Shown in pieces: positions 1 to 7,389 of a stretch of DNA of 36,378 bases (position 1 is its first letter; each line of letters starts with the position of its first letter). Both the position numbers and the translations under genes were made by a program. This stretch comes from Oscillospiraceae bacterium. Its GTDB lineage: Bacteria > Bacillota > Clostridia > Oscillospirales > Oscillospiraceae. Where the stretch lies: the NCBI GenBank assembly GCA_017428565.1, contig JAFRQP010000075.1, positions 1 through 36,378 on the forward strand, given 5' to 3'. The notes beneath the pieces were generated by a model that saw nothing but the letters and a program-made list of their open reading frames with translations, searched no databases and was not told the origin of the DNA.

Positions 1-140
1 GCAGACTGGACAGCCACATCGCCACCGCCCAGTCCCTGGGCCTGCACAAGATCGGCAACGAGACCGTACAGCCCGACAATCCCCAGACCCGCGGCAAGAT
101 CGCCAAGATCGGCTATCTGCTGAAGGTCACCGAAGAATAA
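1..140 (+). CDS. rpmD: Ribosomal protein L30 (uL30), 3' part
   Basis: Only the last 45 codons are present; the gene begins before the window. The frame ending at the TAA at 138-140 reads [20 protein letters not shown] and ends LLKVTEE, which matches the L30 C-terminal half (ALGLxKIxxTVxxPDNPxxRGMIxKVxxLVKVEE). L30 is a small protein of the large ribosomal subunit. The position directly before rplO, 13 nt upstream, is the standard spc-operon order. No start codon or regulation can be judged. Confidence 0.93.
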   Translation, partial: RLDSHIATAQSLGLHKIGNETVQPDNPQTRGKIAKIGYLLKVTEE

Positions 141-153
141 GGAGGGCAAGAGA

Positions 154-594
154 ATGTTTATTCATGACCTTTCTCCGGTCGCCGGCTCCACCCACGTTGA
201 CAAGCGCAAGGGCAGAGGCCACGCCACCGGCAACGGCAAGACCGCAGGCCGCGGCCACAAGGGCCAGAAGGCCCGCAGCGGCGGCGGCGTCCGCATCGGC
301 TTCGAAGGCGGCCAGATGCCTCTGGCCCGCCGGGTTCCCAAGCGGGGCTTCAACAACATCTTTGCCAAGCCCCTGGAGCCCGTGAACGTCTCCGAGCTGG
401 AAAAGTTTGAGGATGGCGCTGTGGTCGACGCCCAGGCCCTCCTGGAAAAGCGCATCATCTCCAAGTGCAGATATGGCGTAAAGTTCCTTGGCAACGGCGA
501 GGTTACCAAGAAGCTGACGGTCAAGGCTTCTGCTTTCTCCGAAACCGCAAAACAGAAGATCGAGGCGGCCGGCGGAAAGGCAGAGGTGATCTAA
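154..594 (+). CDS. rplO: Ribosomal protein L15 (uL15)
   Basis: A 146-residue large-subunit ribosomal protein, the normal length. The basic glycine-rich N-terminal region has the L15 signature [20 protein letters not shown] followed by a [15 protein letters not shown] segment, then the globular C-terminal domain ending GGKAEVI. The ATG at 154 is preceded by GGAGGG at 141-146. It sits 13 nt after rpmD, and its TAA touches the secY start codon directly, so the two are translationally linked. L15 assembles late around 23S rRNA. Confidence 0.97.
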   Translation: MFIHDLSPVAGSTHVDKRKGRGHATGNGKTAGRGHKGQKARSGGGVRIGFEGGQMPLARRVPKRGFNNIFAKPLEPVNVSELEKFEDGAVVDAQALLEKRIISKCRYGVKFLGNGEVTKKLTVKASAFSETAKQKIEAAGGKAEVI

Positions 595-1890
595 GTGATT
601 CAGACGCTGAAGAACGCCTGGAAGATCGAAGATCTTCGCAGGAAGATTCTCTTCACCCTGCTGATCATCCTGCTGTACCGCATCGGCAACGCCATCCCGG
701 TGCCCTATATCGACAGAGCGGCTCTGACCAGCTACTTTGAATCGAACCAGGGCAACATCCTGGGCCTTTACAACATGATGTCCGGCGGCGCCTTCTCCCA
801 GGCGACCATCTTCGCCCTGTCCATCCAGCCCTACATCAACGCCTCCATCATCATCCAGCTGCTCTGCATCGCCATCCCGGCCCTGGAGCGGCTGAGCAAG
901 GAAGGCGGCGAGGAGGGCCGCAAGAAGATCGCCTCCATCACCCGTTACGCCACGGTGGGCATCGGCCTTCTCATGGGCTTTGCCTACTACATGCTCATCA
1001 AGAACTGGGGTCTGATCCGGGGCGAGGGCTTCTGGGTGGCTATCGTCATCATCCTGACCTTCACCTCCGGCTCCGCGCTGATCATGTGGCTGGGTGAGCA
1101 GATCACCGAGTTCGGCATCGGCAACGGCATCTCCATGATCCTGTTTGCCAGCATCATGGCCCGTCTGCCCCGCACCGTGCTGCAGACCATCCAGAACGTG
1201 GGTCGTCCCGCGGACGATCCGAACCACCTGGCCTGGTGGATCGCCGTTCTGATGTTCCTGGGCGCCCTGGCCATCATCGTCCTGATCGTCTACGTCAATG
1301 ACGCCGAGCGCCGGCTCCCGGTGCAGTACGCCAAGCGCGTGGTCGGCCGGAAGATGTACGGCGGCCAGAGCACCTTCCTGCCCATGAAGGTGAATATGTC
1401 CGGCGTTATGCCCATCATCTTCGCCTCCTCCATCGGCACCCTGCCCGCCACCATCGCGGGTCTGGCCGGAGCCAGCCAGGACAGCTGGGTGAACACCTGG
1501 TTCGGCAACAGCTCCATCCCCTACGCGATCATCTACTTCCTGCTGATCATCTTCTTCGCGTACTTCTACTCCACGATCCAGTTCAATCCCATCGAGGTGT
1601 CGAACAACCTGAAGAAGAACGGCGGCTATATCCCCGGCTTCCGTCCCGGCAAGCCCACCAGTGAGTTCATCCAGAAGGTGCTCAACAAGATCACCCTCTT
1701 CGGTGCCATTTACCTGGGCATCATCGCCGTGACCCCCATTCTGATCTCCCACTTCAGCAACGCTGCGCAGCTCACCGGCCTGTCCCTGGGCGGCACCTCC
1801 ATCATGATCGCAGTCGGCGTTGCGCTGGAGACCGTCCGCGCTCTAGAAGCGCAGATGCTCATGCGCAACTACAAAGGTTTCCTGGATTGA
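595..1890 (+). CDS. secY: Protein translocase subunit SecY
   Basis: The 431-residue core channel subunit of the SecYEG translocon in the cytoplasmic membrane. It starts with GTG immediately after the rplO stop, with no gap, so it is probably translated by coupling; GGCGGAAAGGCAGAGG inside rplO offers only a weak Shine-Dalgarno match. The N terminus ([21 protein letters not shown]) and the repeated hydrophobic helices are typical; the family has ten membrane helices, with the plug after TM1 ([20 protein letters not shown]). The conserved cytoplasmic loop before the last helices ([19 protein letters not shown]) and the C-terminal [14 protein letters not shown] are intact. Length is normal. Confidence 0.97.
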   Translation: MIQTLKNAWKIEDLRRKILFTLLIILLYRIGNAIPVPYIDRAALTSYFESNQGNILGLYNMMSGGAFSQATIFALSIQPYINASIIIQLLCIAIPALERLSKEGGEEGRKKIASITRYATVGIGLLMGFAYYMLIKNWGLIRGEGFWVAIVIILTFTSGSALIMWLGEQITEFGIGNGISMILFASIMARLPRTVLQTIQNVGRPADDPNHLAWWIAVLMFLGALAIIVLIVYVNDAERRLPVQYAKRVVGRKMYGGQSTFLPMKVNMSGVMPIIFASSIGTLPATIAGLAGASQDSWVNTWFGNSSIPYAIIYFLLIIFFAYFYSTIQFNPIEVSNNLKKNGGYIPGFRPGKPTSEFIQKVLNKITLFGAIYLGIIAVTPILISHFSNAAQLTGLSLGGTSIMIAVGVALETVRALEAQMLMRNYKGFLD

Positions 1891-1906
1891 TTCAGGGAGG
1901 TATCCT

Positions 1907-2539
1907 ATGAGACTGATCCTTTTGGGCGCCCCCGGCGCCGGCAAAGGCACCCAGGCGGAGATCCTGAGCCGCGAGCTCCAGATCCCCACCATCTCCACGG
2001 GCAACATCCTCCGTGCCGCCGTCAAGGCCGGCACGAAGGTGGGCCTGGAAGCCAAGGCCTTCATGGAGGCCGGCAAGCTGGTCCCCGACGCCGTGATCAT
2101 CGGCATCCTGCGGGAGCGGCTGGCGGAGCCCGACTGTGCCGGAGGCTACATTCTGGACGGCGTGCCCCGGACCATCCCCCAGGCGGAGGCCATGGAGGAA
2201 ATGGGCATCGCGATCGACTTCGCCCTCTCCATCGAGGTGGACGACGCGGTCATCGTGGAGCGCATGTCCGGACGGCGGACCTGCAAGAACTGCAGCACCA
2301 CCTTCCACATTGTGAACAATCCTCCCAAGGTGGAGGGCGTTTGCGACAACTGCGGCGGCGAGCTGAGCATCCGCAAGGATGACGCTCCCGAGACGGTCCT
2401 GGCCAGACTGGAGACCTATCATCGGGAGACCGAGCCGCTGAAGGCCTTCTACGAGGCCCGCGGCAAGCTGCGCCTGGCGGAGAACCAGCCCAGCATCGAG
2501 CAGACCACTGCGGAGATCCGCAGGGTTCTGGAGATCTGA
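1907..2539 (+). CDS. adk: Adenylate kinase, zinc-binding LID type
   Basis: A 210-residue cytoplasmic enzyme interconverting ATP+AMP and 2 ADP. The P-loop [11 protein letters not shown] is at residues 7-17 and the AMP-site DGVPRT motif follows mid-protein. The LID domain carries two Cys pairs, CKNC and CDNC, separated by about 20 residues, which is the Gram-positive type that binds structural zinc. The ATG at 1907 follows GGGAGG at 1895-1900. Its place between secY and map is the usual Firmicute order. Only one base separates it from map. Confidence 0.97.
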   Translation: MRLILLGAPGAGKGTQAEILSRELQIPTISTGNILRAAVKAGTKVGLEAKAFMEAGKLVPDAVIIGILRERLAEPDCAGGYILDGVPRTIPQAEAMEEMGIAIDFALSIEVDDAVIVERMSGRRTCKNCSTTFHIVNNPPKVEGVCDNCGGELSIRKDDAPETVLARLETYHRETEPLKAFYEARGKLRLAENQPSIEQTTAEIRRVLEI

Positions 2540-2540
2540 A

Positions 2541-3311
2541 ATGGCAGAAAGCATTACCATCAAATCCCCTCATGAGATCGAGATCATGCGTCAGGCCGCG
2601 AAAATCGCGGCCGGCGCACGGTCCATCGGGCGTCAGGCCGTGAAGGACGGCATGACGACAAAGCAAATCGACAGGGCTGTGCATGAGTACATCGTGAAGT
2701 CCGGCGCCAAGCCCAGCTGTCTGGGCTACGAGGGCTTCCCGGCGGCGACCTGCGTCTCCGTCAACGACGAGGTCATCCACGGCATCCCCGGAAAGAGGAT
2801 CGTTCGCAGCGGCGACATCGTATCCATTGATCTGTGCGCCACCTACCGCGGTTTTGTCGGCGACTGCGCCGGCACCTACCCGGTAGGGGAGGTCAGCCCG
2901 GAGGCGAAGAAGCTGATGGAAGTCACCCGTCAGGCCTTCTTCGAAGGGATCAAGTTCGCCAAGGTAGGCTGCCGCGTCTACGATATCGGAGAAGCGGTGC
3001 AGGACTATGTGGAGAGCCACGGCTTTTCCGTGGTTCGGGATTTCGTGGGCCACGGCATCGGCCGGGGCATGCACGAGGCGCCTGAGGTTCCCAACTATCG
3101 CCCCGAGGCGCGCCGGGCCAATCCCCGGCTGCTCAAGGGCATGACCATCTGCGTGGAGCCGATGGTCTGCGCGGGAGACTGGCGTGTACGGATCCTGGCG
3201 GACGACTGGACGGTCGTCACGAGGGATCATTCCCTTGCCGCCCATTATGAGAACACCATCCTCATCACCGACGGGGAGCCGGAGATTCTCACGATGGCGG
3301 ACGATATCTGA
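2541..3311 (+). CDS. map: Methionine aminopeptidase, type I
   Basis: A 256-residue metallopeptidase that removes the initiator Met from nascent proteins. All five metal ligands of the pita-bread fold are visible: D97 (SIDL), D108 (VGDCAGT), H171 ([10 protein letters not shown]), E206 (CVEPMV) and E237 (ENTI); H80 and H178 are the conserved substrate-side histidines. It lacks the N-terminal zinc-finger extension of some longer forms. It starts one base after the adk stop, so the two are probably coupled. The usual KOW-domain gene that often follows map in Firmicutes is not present; infA follows directly. Confidence 0.96.
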   Translation: MAESITIKSPHEIEIMRQAAKIAAGARSIGRQAVKDGMTTKQIDRAVHEYIVKSGAKPSCLGYEGFPAATCVSVNDEVIHGIPGKRIVRSGDIVSIDLCATYRGFVGDCAGTYPVGEVSPEAKKLMEVTRQAFFEGIKFAKVGCRVYDIGEAVQDYVESHGFSVVRDFVGHGIGRGMHEAPEVPNYRPEARRANPRLLKGMTICVEPMVCAGDWRVRILADDWTVVTRDHSLAAHYENTILITDGEPEILTMADDI

Positions 3312-3333
3312 TCAGATCTGGAGGAATAGAGCT

Positions 3334-3552
3334 TTGGCAAAAGACGATGTAATCGAACTCGAAGGCACGGTGGTAGAATCCCTGCCTAACACCATGTTCC
3401 AGGTGGATATCGGCGGAGGCCATATCATCCTGGCGCATATTTCCGGCAAGCTCCGGATGAACTTTATCCGTATCCTTCCCGGCGACAAGGTAACGGTGCA
3501 GATGTCTCCCTACGACCTGACCCGCGGCCGCATCACCTGGAGAAGCAAGTAG
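3334..3552 (+). CDS. infA: Translation initiation factor IF-1
   Basis: A 72-residue single OB-fold protein, exactly the family length, that binds the ribosomal A site during initiation. The start is TTG at 3334, set by GGAGG at 3320-3324 with 9 nt spacing; the open frame extends further upstream into map but the homology ([18 protein letters not shown]) begins here. The core [21 protein letters not shown] and the ending RGRITWRSK are typical. It lies 22 nt after map and 21 nt before rpmJ. The weak TTG start probably lowers yield relative to its ribosomal-protein neighbours; that is inference. Confidence 0.96.
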   Translation: MAKDDVIELEGTVVESLPNTMFQVDIGGGHIILAHISGKLRMNFIRILPGDKVTVQMSPYDLTRGRITWRSK

Positions 3553-3573
3553 TATTAGCAGGAGGTATAACAA

Positions 3574-3687
3574 ATGAAAGTCAGACCTTCCGTGAAGCCC
3601 ATGTGCGAGAAGTGCAAGATCATCAAGCGCAAGGGCAAAGTCATGGTCATCTGCGAGAACCCCAAGCACAAGCAGCGCCAGGGTTAA
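3574..3687 (+). CDS. rpmJ: Ribosomal protein L36 (bL36), zinc-type
   Basis: A 37-residue protein, beginning [14 protein letters not shown] and ending KHKQRQG. The zinc ligands C11, C14, C27 and H32 are all present, so this is the zinc-containing form. The ribosome site AGGAGG lies at 3560-3565, nine bases before the ATG at 3574. It is the last gene before the break in the ribosomal block: a 320-nt gap with its own promoter follows. Confidence 0.95.
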   Translation: MKVRPSVKPMCEKCKIIKRKGKVMVICENPKHKQRQG

Positions 3688-3754
3688 TCCCGTTTTCATA
3701 CAAGAGTCGGTCGTGGGCCGGGCGAAAAATATTTTGAAAAGCGAAAAATTATAC

Positions 3755-3784
3755 TTGACAGTTCACACATGTCTTTGATAAAAT
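3755..3784 (+). promoter_or_regulatory. Promoter of the rpsM-rplQ block
   Basis: TTGACA at 3755-3760 and TAAAAT at 3779-3784 are separated by 18 bp, in an AT-rich patch. This matches the housekeeping sigma consensus and splits the ribosomal block into two transcription units or adds an internal start. Confidence 0.75.
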
Positions 3785-3887
3785 AATTCTTCGCTGCGAC
3801 TGAAGATTTTTCGCTCAAAAGCCCGCAGGAGATCGGCTCCTTGTATGCTGTTTCAGCGAAAAACCCGCGTCCCGGCAAAGCCCCGGC

Positions 3888-3962
3888 GACAGGGCGAAAG
3901 GCTCCTGTCTCAGAATATCCCGCATGGATCAGGGACTCCCTCCGGCGGGAACAAGCCCCTGA
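3888..3962 (+). promoter_or_regulatory. Structured leader with competing stems before rpsM
   Basis: GACAGG (3888-3893) can pair with CCTGTC (3904-3909). TCCCGC (3918-3923) can pair with GCGGGA (3945-3950), enclosing AGGG/CCCT. Alternatively TCAGGG (3929-3934) can pair with CCCTGA (3957-3962), which excludes the previous stem. In E. coli the rpsM-rpsK-rpsD-rpoA operon is controlled by S4 binding a leader before rpsM; here the same gene order makes an S4-type autoregulatory leader plausible, but no alpha-operon pseudoknot was demonstrated. Confidence 0.4.
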
Positions 3963-4007
3963 CACCGTACAAGTGCGGAAATCATTTTTCGAAAGGAAGA
4001 AAAAAGT

Positions 4008-4376
4008 ATGGCACGTATAGCCGGCGTTGACCTGCCCAAAGACAAGAGAATCGAAATCGGTCTCACTTATGTCTACGGAATCGGCAGAACCAGCGCGAAG
4101 AAGATCCTGGACATGACTGGGATCAATCCCGACACCCGCGTGAAAGACCTCACCGATGAGGAAGAATCCAAGCTGCGTGAGTGCATCGACCACAACTTTA
4201 TCGTGGAAGGCGACCTCCGTCGTCAGACCGCGCTTGACATCAAGCGCCTGACCGAGATCGGCTGCTACCGTGGTCTGCGCCATCGCCGCGGCCTCCCCGT
4301 GCGCGGCCAGCGGAGCAAGACCAATGCCCGCACCCGCAAAGGCCCGAAACGCACCATCGCCAACAAGAAGAAGTAA
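4008..4376 (+). CDS. rpsM: Ribosomal protein S13 (uS13)
   Basis: A 122-residue small-subunit head protein that contacts the P-site tRNA and 16S rRNA. It opens [26 protein letters not shown], followed by the helix-hairpin-helix region GRTSAKKIL, and ends with the basic tail [14 protein letters not shown]. The conserved [20 protein letters not shown] block is intact. The ATG at 4008 is 6-7 nt after GAAAGGAAG. It opens the promoter-proximal end of the second ribosomal unit, with rpsK 16 nt downstream. Confidence 0.97.
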   Translation: MARIAGVDLPKDKRIEIGLTYVYGIGRTSAKKILDMTGINPDTRVKDLTDEEESKLRECIDHNFIVEGDLRRQTALDIKRLTEIGCYRGLRHRRGLPVRGQRSKTNARTRKGPKRTIANKKK

Positions 4377-4392
4377 GGGAGGGAACTGAATT

Positions 4393-4791
4393 ATGGCAAC
4401 TGCGAAGAAGAAAGTCGTCAGAACCCGCCGCAGAGAGCGGAAGAATATCGAAAAGGGCCAGGTCCATATCAGCTCTTCCTTCAACAACACCATGGTGACC
4501 GTCACCGACACCCAGGGCAACGCCATTTCCTGGGCCTCCGCCGGTGGCCTCGGCTTCCGTGGCAGCAAGAAGTCCACCCCCTTTGCCGCTCAGACCGCCG
4601 CTGAGACTGCCGCCAAGGCAGCCATGGAGCACGGCCTGAAGACCGTCGAGGTCTTCGTCAAGGGTCCCGGTTCCGGCCGTGAGGCCGCCATCCGCGCCCT
4701 CCAGACCGCCGGTCTCGAAGTGACGATGATCAAGGACGTCACCCCCATTCCTCACAATGGCTGCCGTCCTCCGAAACGTCGTCGTGTATAA
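4393..4791 (+). CDS. rpsK: Ribosomal protein S11 (uS11)
   Basis: A 132-residue platform protein of the small subunit. After a basic start ([18 protein letters not shown]) come the diagnostic segments [35 protein letters not shown] and [10 protein letters not shown], ending [17 protein letters not shown]. Length is normal. GGAGGG at 4379-4384 serves the ATG at 4393. rpsD follows after 18 nt with its own AAAGGAGG. Confidence 0.97.
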   Translation: MATAKKKVVRTRRRERKNIEKGQVHISSSFNNTMVTVTDTQGNAISWASAGGLGFRGSKKSTPFAAQTAAETAAKAAMEHGLKTVEVFVKGPGSGREAAIRALQTAGLEVTMIKDVTPIPHNGCRPPKRRRV

Positions 4792-4809
4792 GGAAAGGAG
4801 GACACTGTA

Positions 4810-5409
4810 ATGGCTAAGAACAGACAGCCCATCGCGAAGCACGCGAAGGCGCTGGGCATCAGCCCCGCCGCCATGGGCTACTACAAGAAGGAAACCACCC
4901 GCAACAGCAACAACCAGACCCGCAAGAAGAAGTCCGAGTACGCCACCCAGCTGCAGGAGAAGCAGAAGGTCAAGTTCGTGTACGGCGTGCTGGAGAAGCA
5001 GTTCCGCGGCTACTATGAGAACGCTGTCCGCATGCCCGGCAAGGCTGGCGACAACCTGCTCATCCAGCTGGAGAACCGCCTGGACAACGTGGTGTTCCGC
5101 CTGGGCTACGCCGCTACCCGCCGCGAGGCCCGTCAGATGGTCAACCACGGCCACTTCACCGTCAACGGCAAGAAGGTCAACATCCCCAGCTACCAGGTCA
5201 AGCCCGGCATGGTCATCGCCGTCAAGGAGGCCAGCCGCAGCATCGAGCGCTTCAAGATGAACCTGGAGGCCAATGCCTACCATGTCATCCCCAAGTGGCT
5301 GGAGTTTGACGCTGCCAACATGATCGGCAAGGTCGTTGCTGCCCCCACCAGAGAGGACATCGACTTCCCCGTGGAAGAGCGCCTCATCGTCGAGTTGTAC
5401 TCCAAGTAA
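4810..5409 (+). CDS. rpsD: Ribosomal protein S4 (uS4), zinc-free form
   Basis: A 199-residue primary 16S-binding assembly protein. The central S4 RNA-binding domain ([41 protein letters not shown], about residues 93-133) is clear. The N-terminal region has no Cys cluster, so this is the zinc-free paralogue; positions usually holding Cys are replaced by basic and polar residues. Its place between rpsK and rpoA puts it within the alpha-type operon, where in E. coli S4 is the translational repressor. A 107-nt spacer with two stems separates it from rpoA. Confidence 0.96.
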   Translation: MAKNRQPIAKHAKALGISPAAMGYYKKETTRNSNNQTRKKKSEYATQLQEKQKVKFVYGVLEKQFRGYYENAVRMPGKAGDNLLIQLENRLDNVVFRLGYAATRREARQMVNHGHFTVNGKKVNIPSYQVKPGMVIAVKEASRSIERFKMNLEANAYHVIPKWLEFDAANMIGKVVAAPTREDIDFPVEERLIVELYSK

Positions 5410-5417
5410 TCAATCGG

Positions 5418-5440
5418 GAGAAATGCCCCGCGCATTTCTC
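5418..5440 (+). promoter_or_regulatory. Stem-loop between rpsD and rpoA
   Basis: GAGAAATGC (5418-5426) pairs perfectly with GCATTTCTC (5432-5440) across a 5-nt loop. No T-run follows, so it is not a simple terminator; mRNA processing or stability is more likely. A second small stem, CGCAG/CTGCG, follows at 5469-5483. Confidence 0.55.
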
Positions 5441-5516
5441 TACACCCTCAAATTGGTAAGCTGAACCACGCAGCGCCCCTGCGGCGCAAATTTGACAAGG
5501 AGGGTACAGGAACCAC

Positions 5517-6467
5517 ATGATCGAAATTAAGAAGCCGCGCATCGAGTGCATCGAGAACCCCAACGAGACCCATTACGGCAAATACGTCATTGAGCCTCTG
5601 GAACGCGGCTATGGCACCACGCTTGGAAACTCTCTTCGCAGGGTACTCCTCTCCTCTCTCCCCGGTACGGCCTGCACCAGCATCAAAATCGCCGGTGTGC
5701 AGCATGAGTTTTCCACCATCCCCGGCGTGAAGGAAGACGTGACGGAGATCGTCCTGAACGTCAAGAGCATCATCGCCCGCCTTCACTGCGACGGTCCCAA
5801 GACCGTCTACATCGAGGCCGCCGGCGAGGGCCTGGTCACCGCCGGTGACATCAAGCCCGACGCCGAGGTGGAGATCCTCAATCCCGAGCAGCCTATTGCA
5901 ACTCTCGGTCCCGACGGCGCTCTGAATATGGAGCTGGTCCTGGACCATGGCAGAGGCTACGTTCCCGCCGAGAAGAACAAGACGCCCACCACCGCCATCG
6001 GCACCATCCCGGTGGACTCCATCTTCACCCCGGTCCTCAAGGTCAATTACACGGTCGAGAATACCCGCGTGGGTAATCAGACCGACTTTGACAAGCTGAC
6101 CATCGAGGTGTGGACGGACAAGACCATGGCGGCCCGCGATACGCTGAGCCTGGGCGCCAAGATACTCTGCGACCACTTTACGCTCTTTACGGACCTGTCC
6201 GACACCATCGGCGCCAACTCCACTGTGGTGGAGAAGGAGGAGAAGGAGCCGGATACCGTGCTCAAGATGACCATCGAAGAGCTGGATCTGTCCGTGAGAA
6301 GCTTCAACTGCCTCAAGCGTGCCAATATCAATACTGTCGAGGACCTGGTCAGCAAGACCCAGGACGAGATGATCAAGGTCCGCAACCTCGGCCGCAAGTC
6401 CCTGGAAGAAGTCGAGCATAAGCTGACGATGATGGGCTTGTCTCTGGCCAGCGAGGACAATCAGTAA
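5517..6467 (+). CDS. rpoA: RNA polymerase alpha subunit
   Basis: A 316-residue protein that dimerises to nucleate RNA polymerase assembly and contacts upstream promoter DNA. The N-terminal domain shows [31 protein letters not shown] and the beta-contact region; an acidic linker (around [11 protein letters not shown]) leads to the C-terminal helix-hairpin-helix domain ([19 protein letters not shown], then [12 protein letters not shown]). AAGGAGGG lies at about 5498-5505, giving a rather long spacing of about 11 nt to the ATG at 5517. Normal length. Confidence 0.97.
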   Translation: MIEIKKPRIECIENPNETHYGKYVIEPLERGYGTTLGNSLRRVLLSSLPGTACTSIKIAGVQHEFSTIPGVKEDVTEIVLNVKSIIARLHCDGPKTVYIEAAGEGLVTAGDIKPDAEVEILNPEQPIATLGPDGALNMELVLDHGRGYVPAEKNKTPTTAIGTIPVDSIFTPVLKVNYTVENTRVGNQTDFDKLTIEVWTDKTMAARDTLSLGAKILCDHFTLFTDLSDTIGANSTVVEKEEKEPDTVLKMTIEELDLSVRSFNCLKRANINTVEDLVSKTQDEMIKVRNLGRKSLEEVEHKLTMMGLSLASEDNQ

Positions 6468-6485
6468 TTAGGAGGAATTTGCAAT

Positions 6486-6827
6486 ATGCCCGGAACTAGA
6501 AAGCTCGGCAAGAGCACCGACCAGCGCATGGCCATGCTGCGTCAGCAGACCACGGATCTGCTGGACAAGGGCCGCATGGAGACCACCGTCTCCCGCGCCA
6601 AGGAGATCGCCCCCATGGCCGAGAAGATGATCACTCTCGGCAAGGAGAAGGATCTGGCTTCCTATCGCCAGATGCTCAGCTTCCTCACCCGTGAGGATGT
6701 GGCCAAGAAGGTCAAGGACGAGCTGGCTGCCAAGTATGCCGACCGCAACGGCGGCTACACCCGCATCACCCGCATCGGCGCCCGCCGCGGCGACGCCGCC
6801 GAGGTTGCTGTGATCGAGCTGGTTTGA
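6486..6827 (+). CDS. rplQ: Ribosomal protein L17 (bL17)
   Basis: A 113-residue large-subunit protein near the exit tunnel. It begins MPGTRKLGKSTDQRMAMLRQ (the RKLGR/K-x-xxHRxAMLR-type start) and contains the TTVSRAKEIAPMAEKMITLGK segment and the ending GGYTRITRIGARRGDAAEVAVIEL. AGGAGG at 6471-6476 precedes the ATG at 6486. It closes the ribosomal block; a strong terminator begins 9 nt after its stop. Confidence 0.96.
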   Translation: MPGTRKLGKSTDQRMAMLRQQTTDLLDKGRMETTVSRAKEIAPMAEKMITLGKEKDLASYRQMLSFLTREDVAKKVKDELAAKYADRNGGYTRITRIGARRGDAAEVAVIELV

Positions 6828-6835
6828 TCCGCATA

Positions 6836-6868
6836 AAAAAGCCCTGAGAGAGATCCCAGGGCTTTTTC
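6836..6868 (+). terminator. Intrinsic terminator after rplQ
   Basis: AAAAAGCCCTG (6836-6846) pairs with CAGGGCTTTTT (6857-6867), loop 10 nt, ending in a run of five T. It ends the ribosomal transcription unit. Confidence 0.92.
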
Positions 6869-7122
6869 TTATCCCGGCATAAGCTCATGGGGAGGCGCTC
6901 CGGAGCGTGCCGGAGGCTACGGAACTGCCCAAAACAGGCGCCTTTTTTTATTTCAATAATGTAGCAAAATAGAGAAATAAACTTCTCCGGAGAGCGATTT
7001 TCAACGAAAAAACGCGGGTAAAATCTCCTTCTTCTCCCAAAGCGGGCCAAAATTTTGTGGGATTTCCACAAAAACGCGGGTGCATTTTTGGAGGTATGGA
7101 GAGAGATGCCGTGGTTTTTTTC

Positions 7123-7151
7123 TTGAAATACAAAAAGTTCTATGCTATAAT
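7123..7151 (+). promoter_or_regulatory. Promoter of the transporter operon
   Basis: TTGAAA at 7123-7128 and a perfect TATAAT at 7146-7151 with 17 bp spacing; TGC directly before the -10 box adds an extended -10 element. Transcription would begin near 7158, leaving about 230 nt of leader. Confidence 0.85.
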
Positions 7152-7177
7152 CTTGCAAGGAAGCAGCATTGGATGCT

Positions 7178-7215
7178 CTGTTTTGGCAAAACAGGAGAGA
7201 CTTGGGCCTGTTTTG
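7178..7215 (+). promoter_or_regulatory. Alternative hairpins in the transporter leader
   Basis: CTGTTTTG (7178-7185) and CAAAACAG (7187-7194) form a perfect inverted repeat. The same CAAAACAGG (7187-7195) can instead pair with CCTGTTTTG (7207-7215), 9 bp with an 11-nt loop. The two pairings exclude each other. It could be a DNA operator just inside the transcript or a switchable RNA leader; no known riboswitch class is recognised and no terminator T-run follows. Confidence 0.45.
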
Positions 7216-7389
7216 TGCAGTTCGGAGCGTGCGCGCACGACCGCGGCCCGTTTGCCATTGCGCCTGTGACAGACCGGACAGCACCGTGCCGGATGTCTGC
7301 TTTTTCCGCCCGCTGGGCGGAGCTATATCTGCTTATTATTCGCATCGGGGACCTCCCGTGCGTGTAATAAAGAAAAAATAGGAGGAAAA

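Larger units (their letters stand above)
3688..4007 (+). other. Intergenic region with promoter and long rpsM leader
   Basis: These 320 nt hold no supported gene. The first part contains a consensus-like promoter (3755-3784). The remaining roughly 220 nt would be a 5' leader rich in inverted repeats and ending in a GAAAGGAAG ribosome site before rpsM. A short frame at 3845-4030 runs into rpsM but has no ribosome site and no recognisable product. Confidence 0.7.
6869..7389 (+). other. Intergenic region before the ABC transporter
   Basis: About 520 nt without a supported gene. It holds a GC-rich inverted repeat followed by AGGCGCCTTTTTTT near 6936-6949, an AT-rich stretch with a direct repeat AAAAACGCGGGT at 7008-7019 and 7070-7081, a promoter at 7123-7151, and a roughly 230-nt leader with competing hairpins. 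The short frames here have no ribosome sites or recognisable products. Confidence 0.65.

Noticed and set aside
3845-4030. Possible leader peptide overlapping the rpsM start
   Set aside because: There is no ribosome site, no conserved features, and the frame simply runs through the structured leader.
6930-6950. Second terminator (AGGCGCCTTTTTTT) after rplQ
   Set aside because: The perfect palindrome is only 8 bases with no loop; a longer stem with 6894-6899 is possible but not convincing, so it is not listed as a feature.
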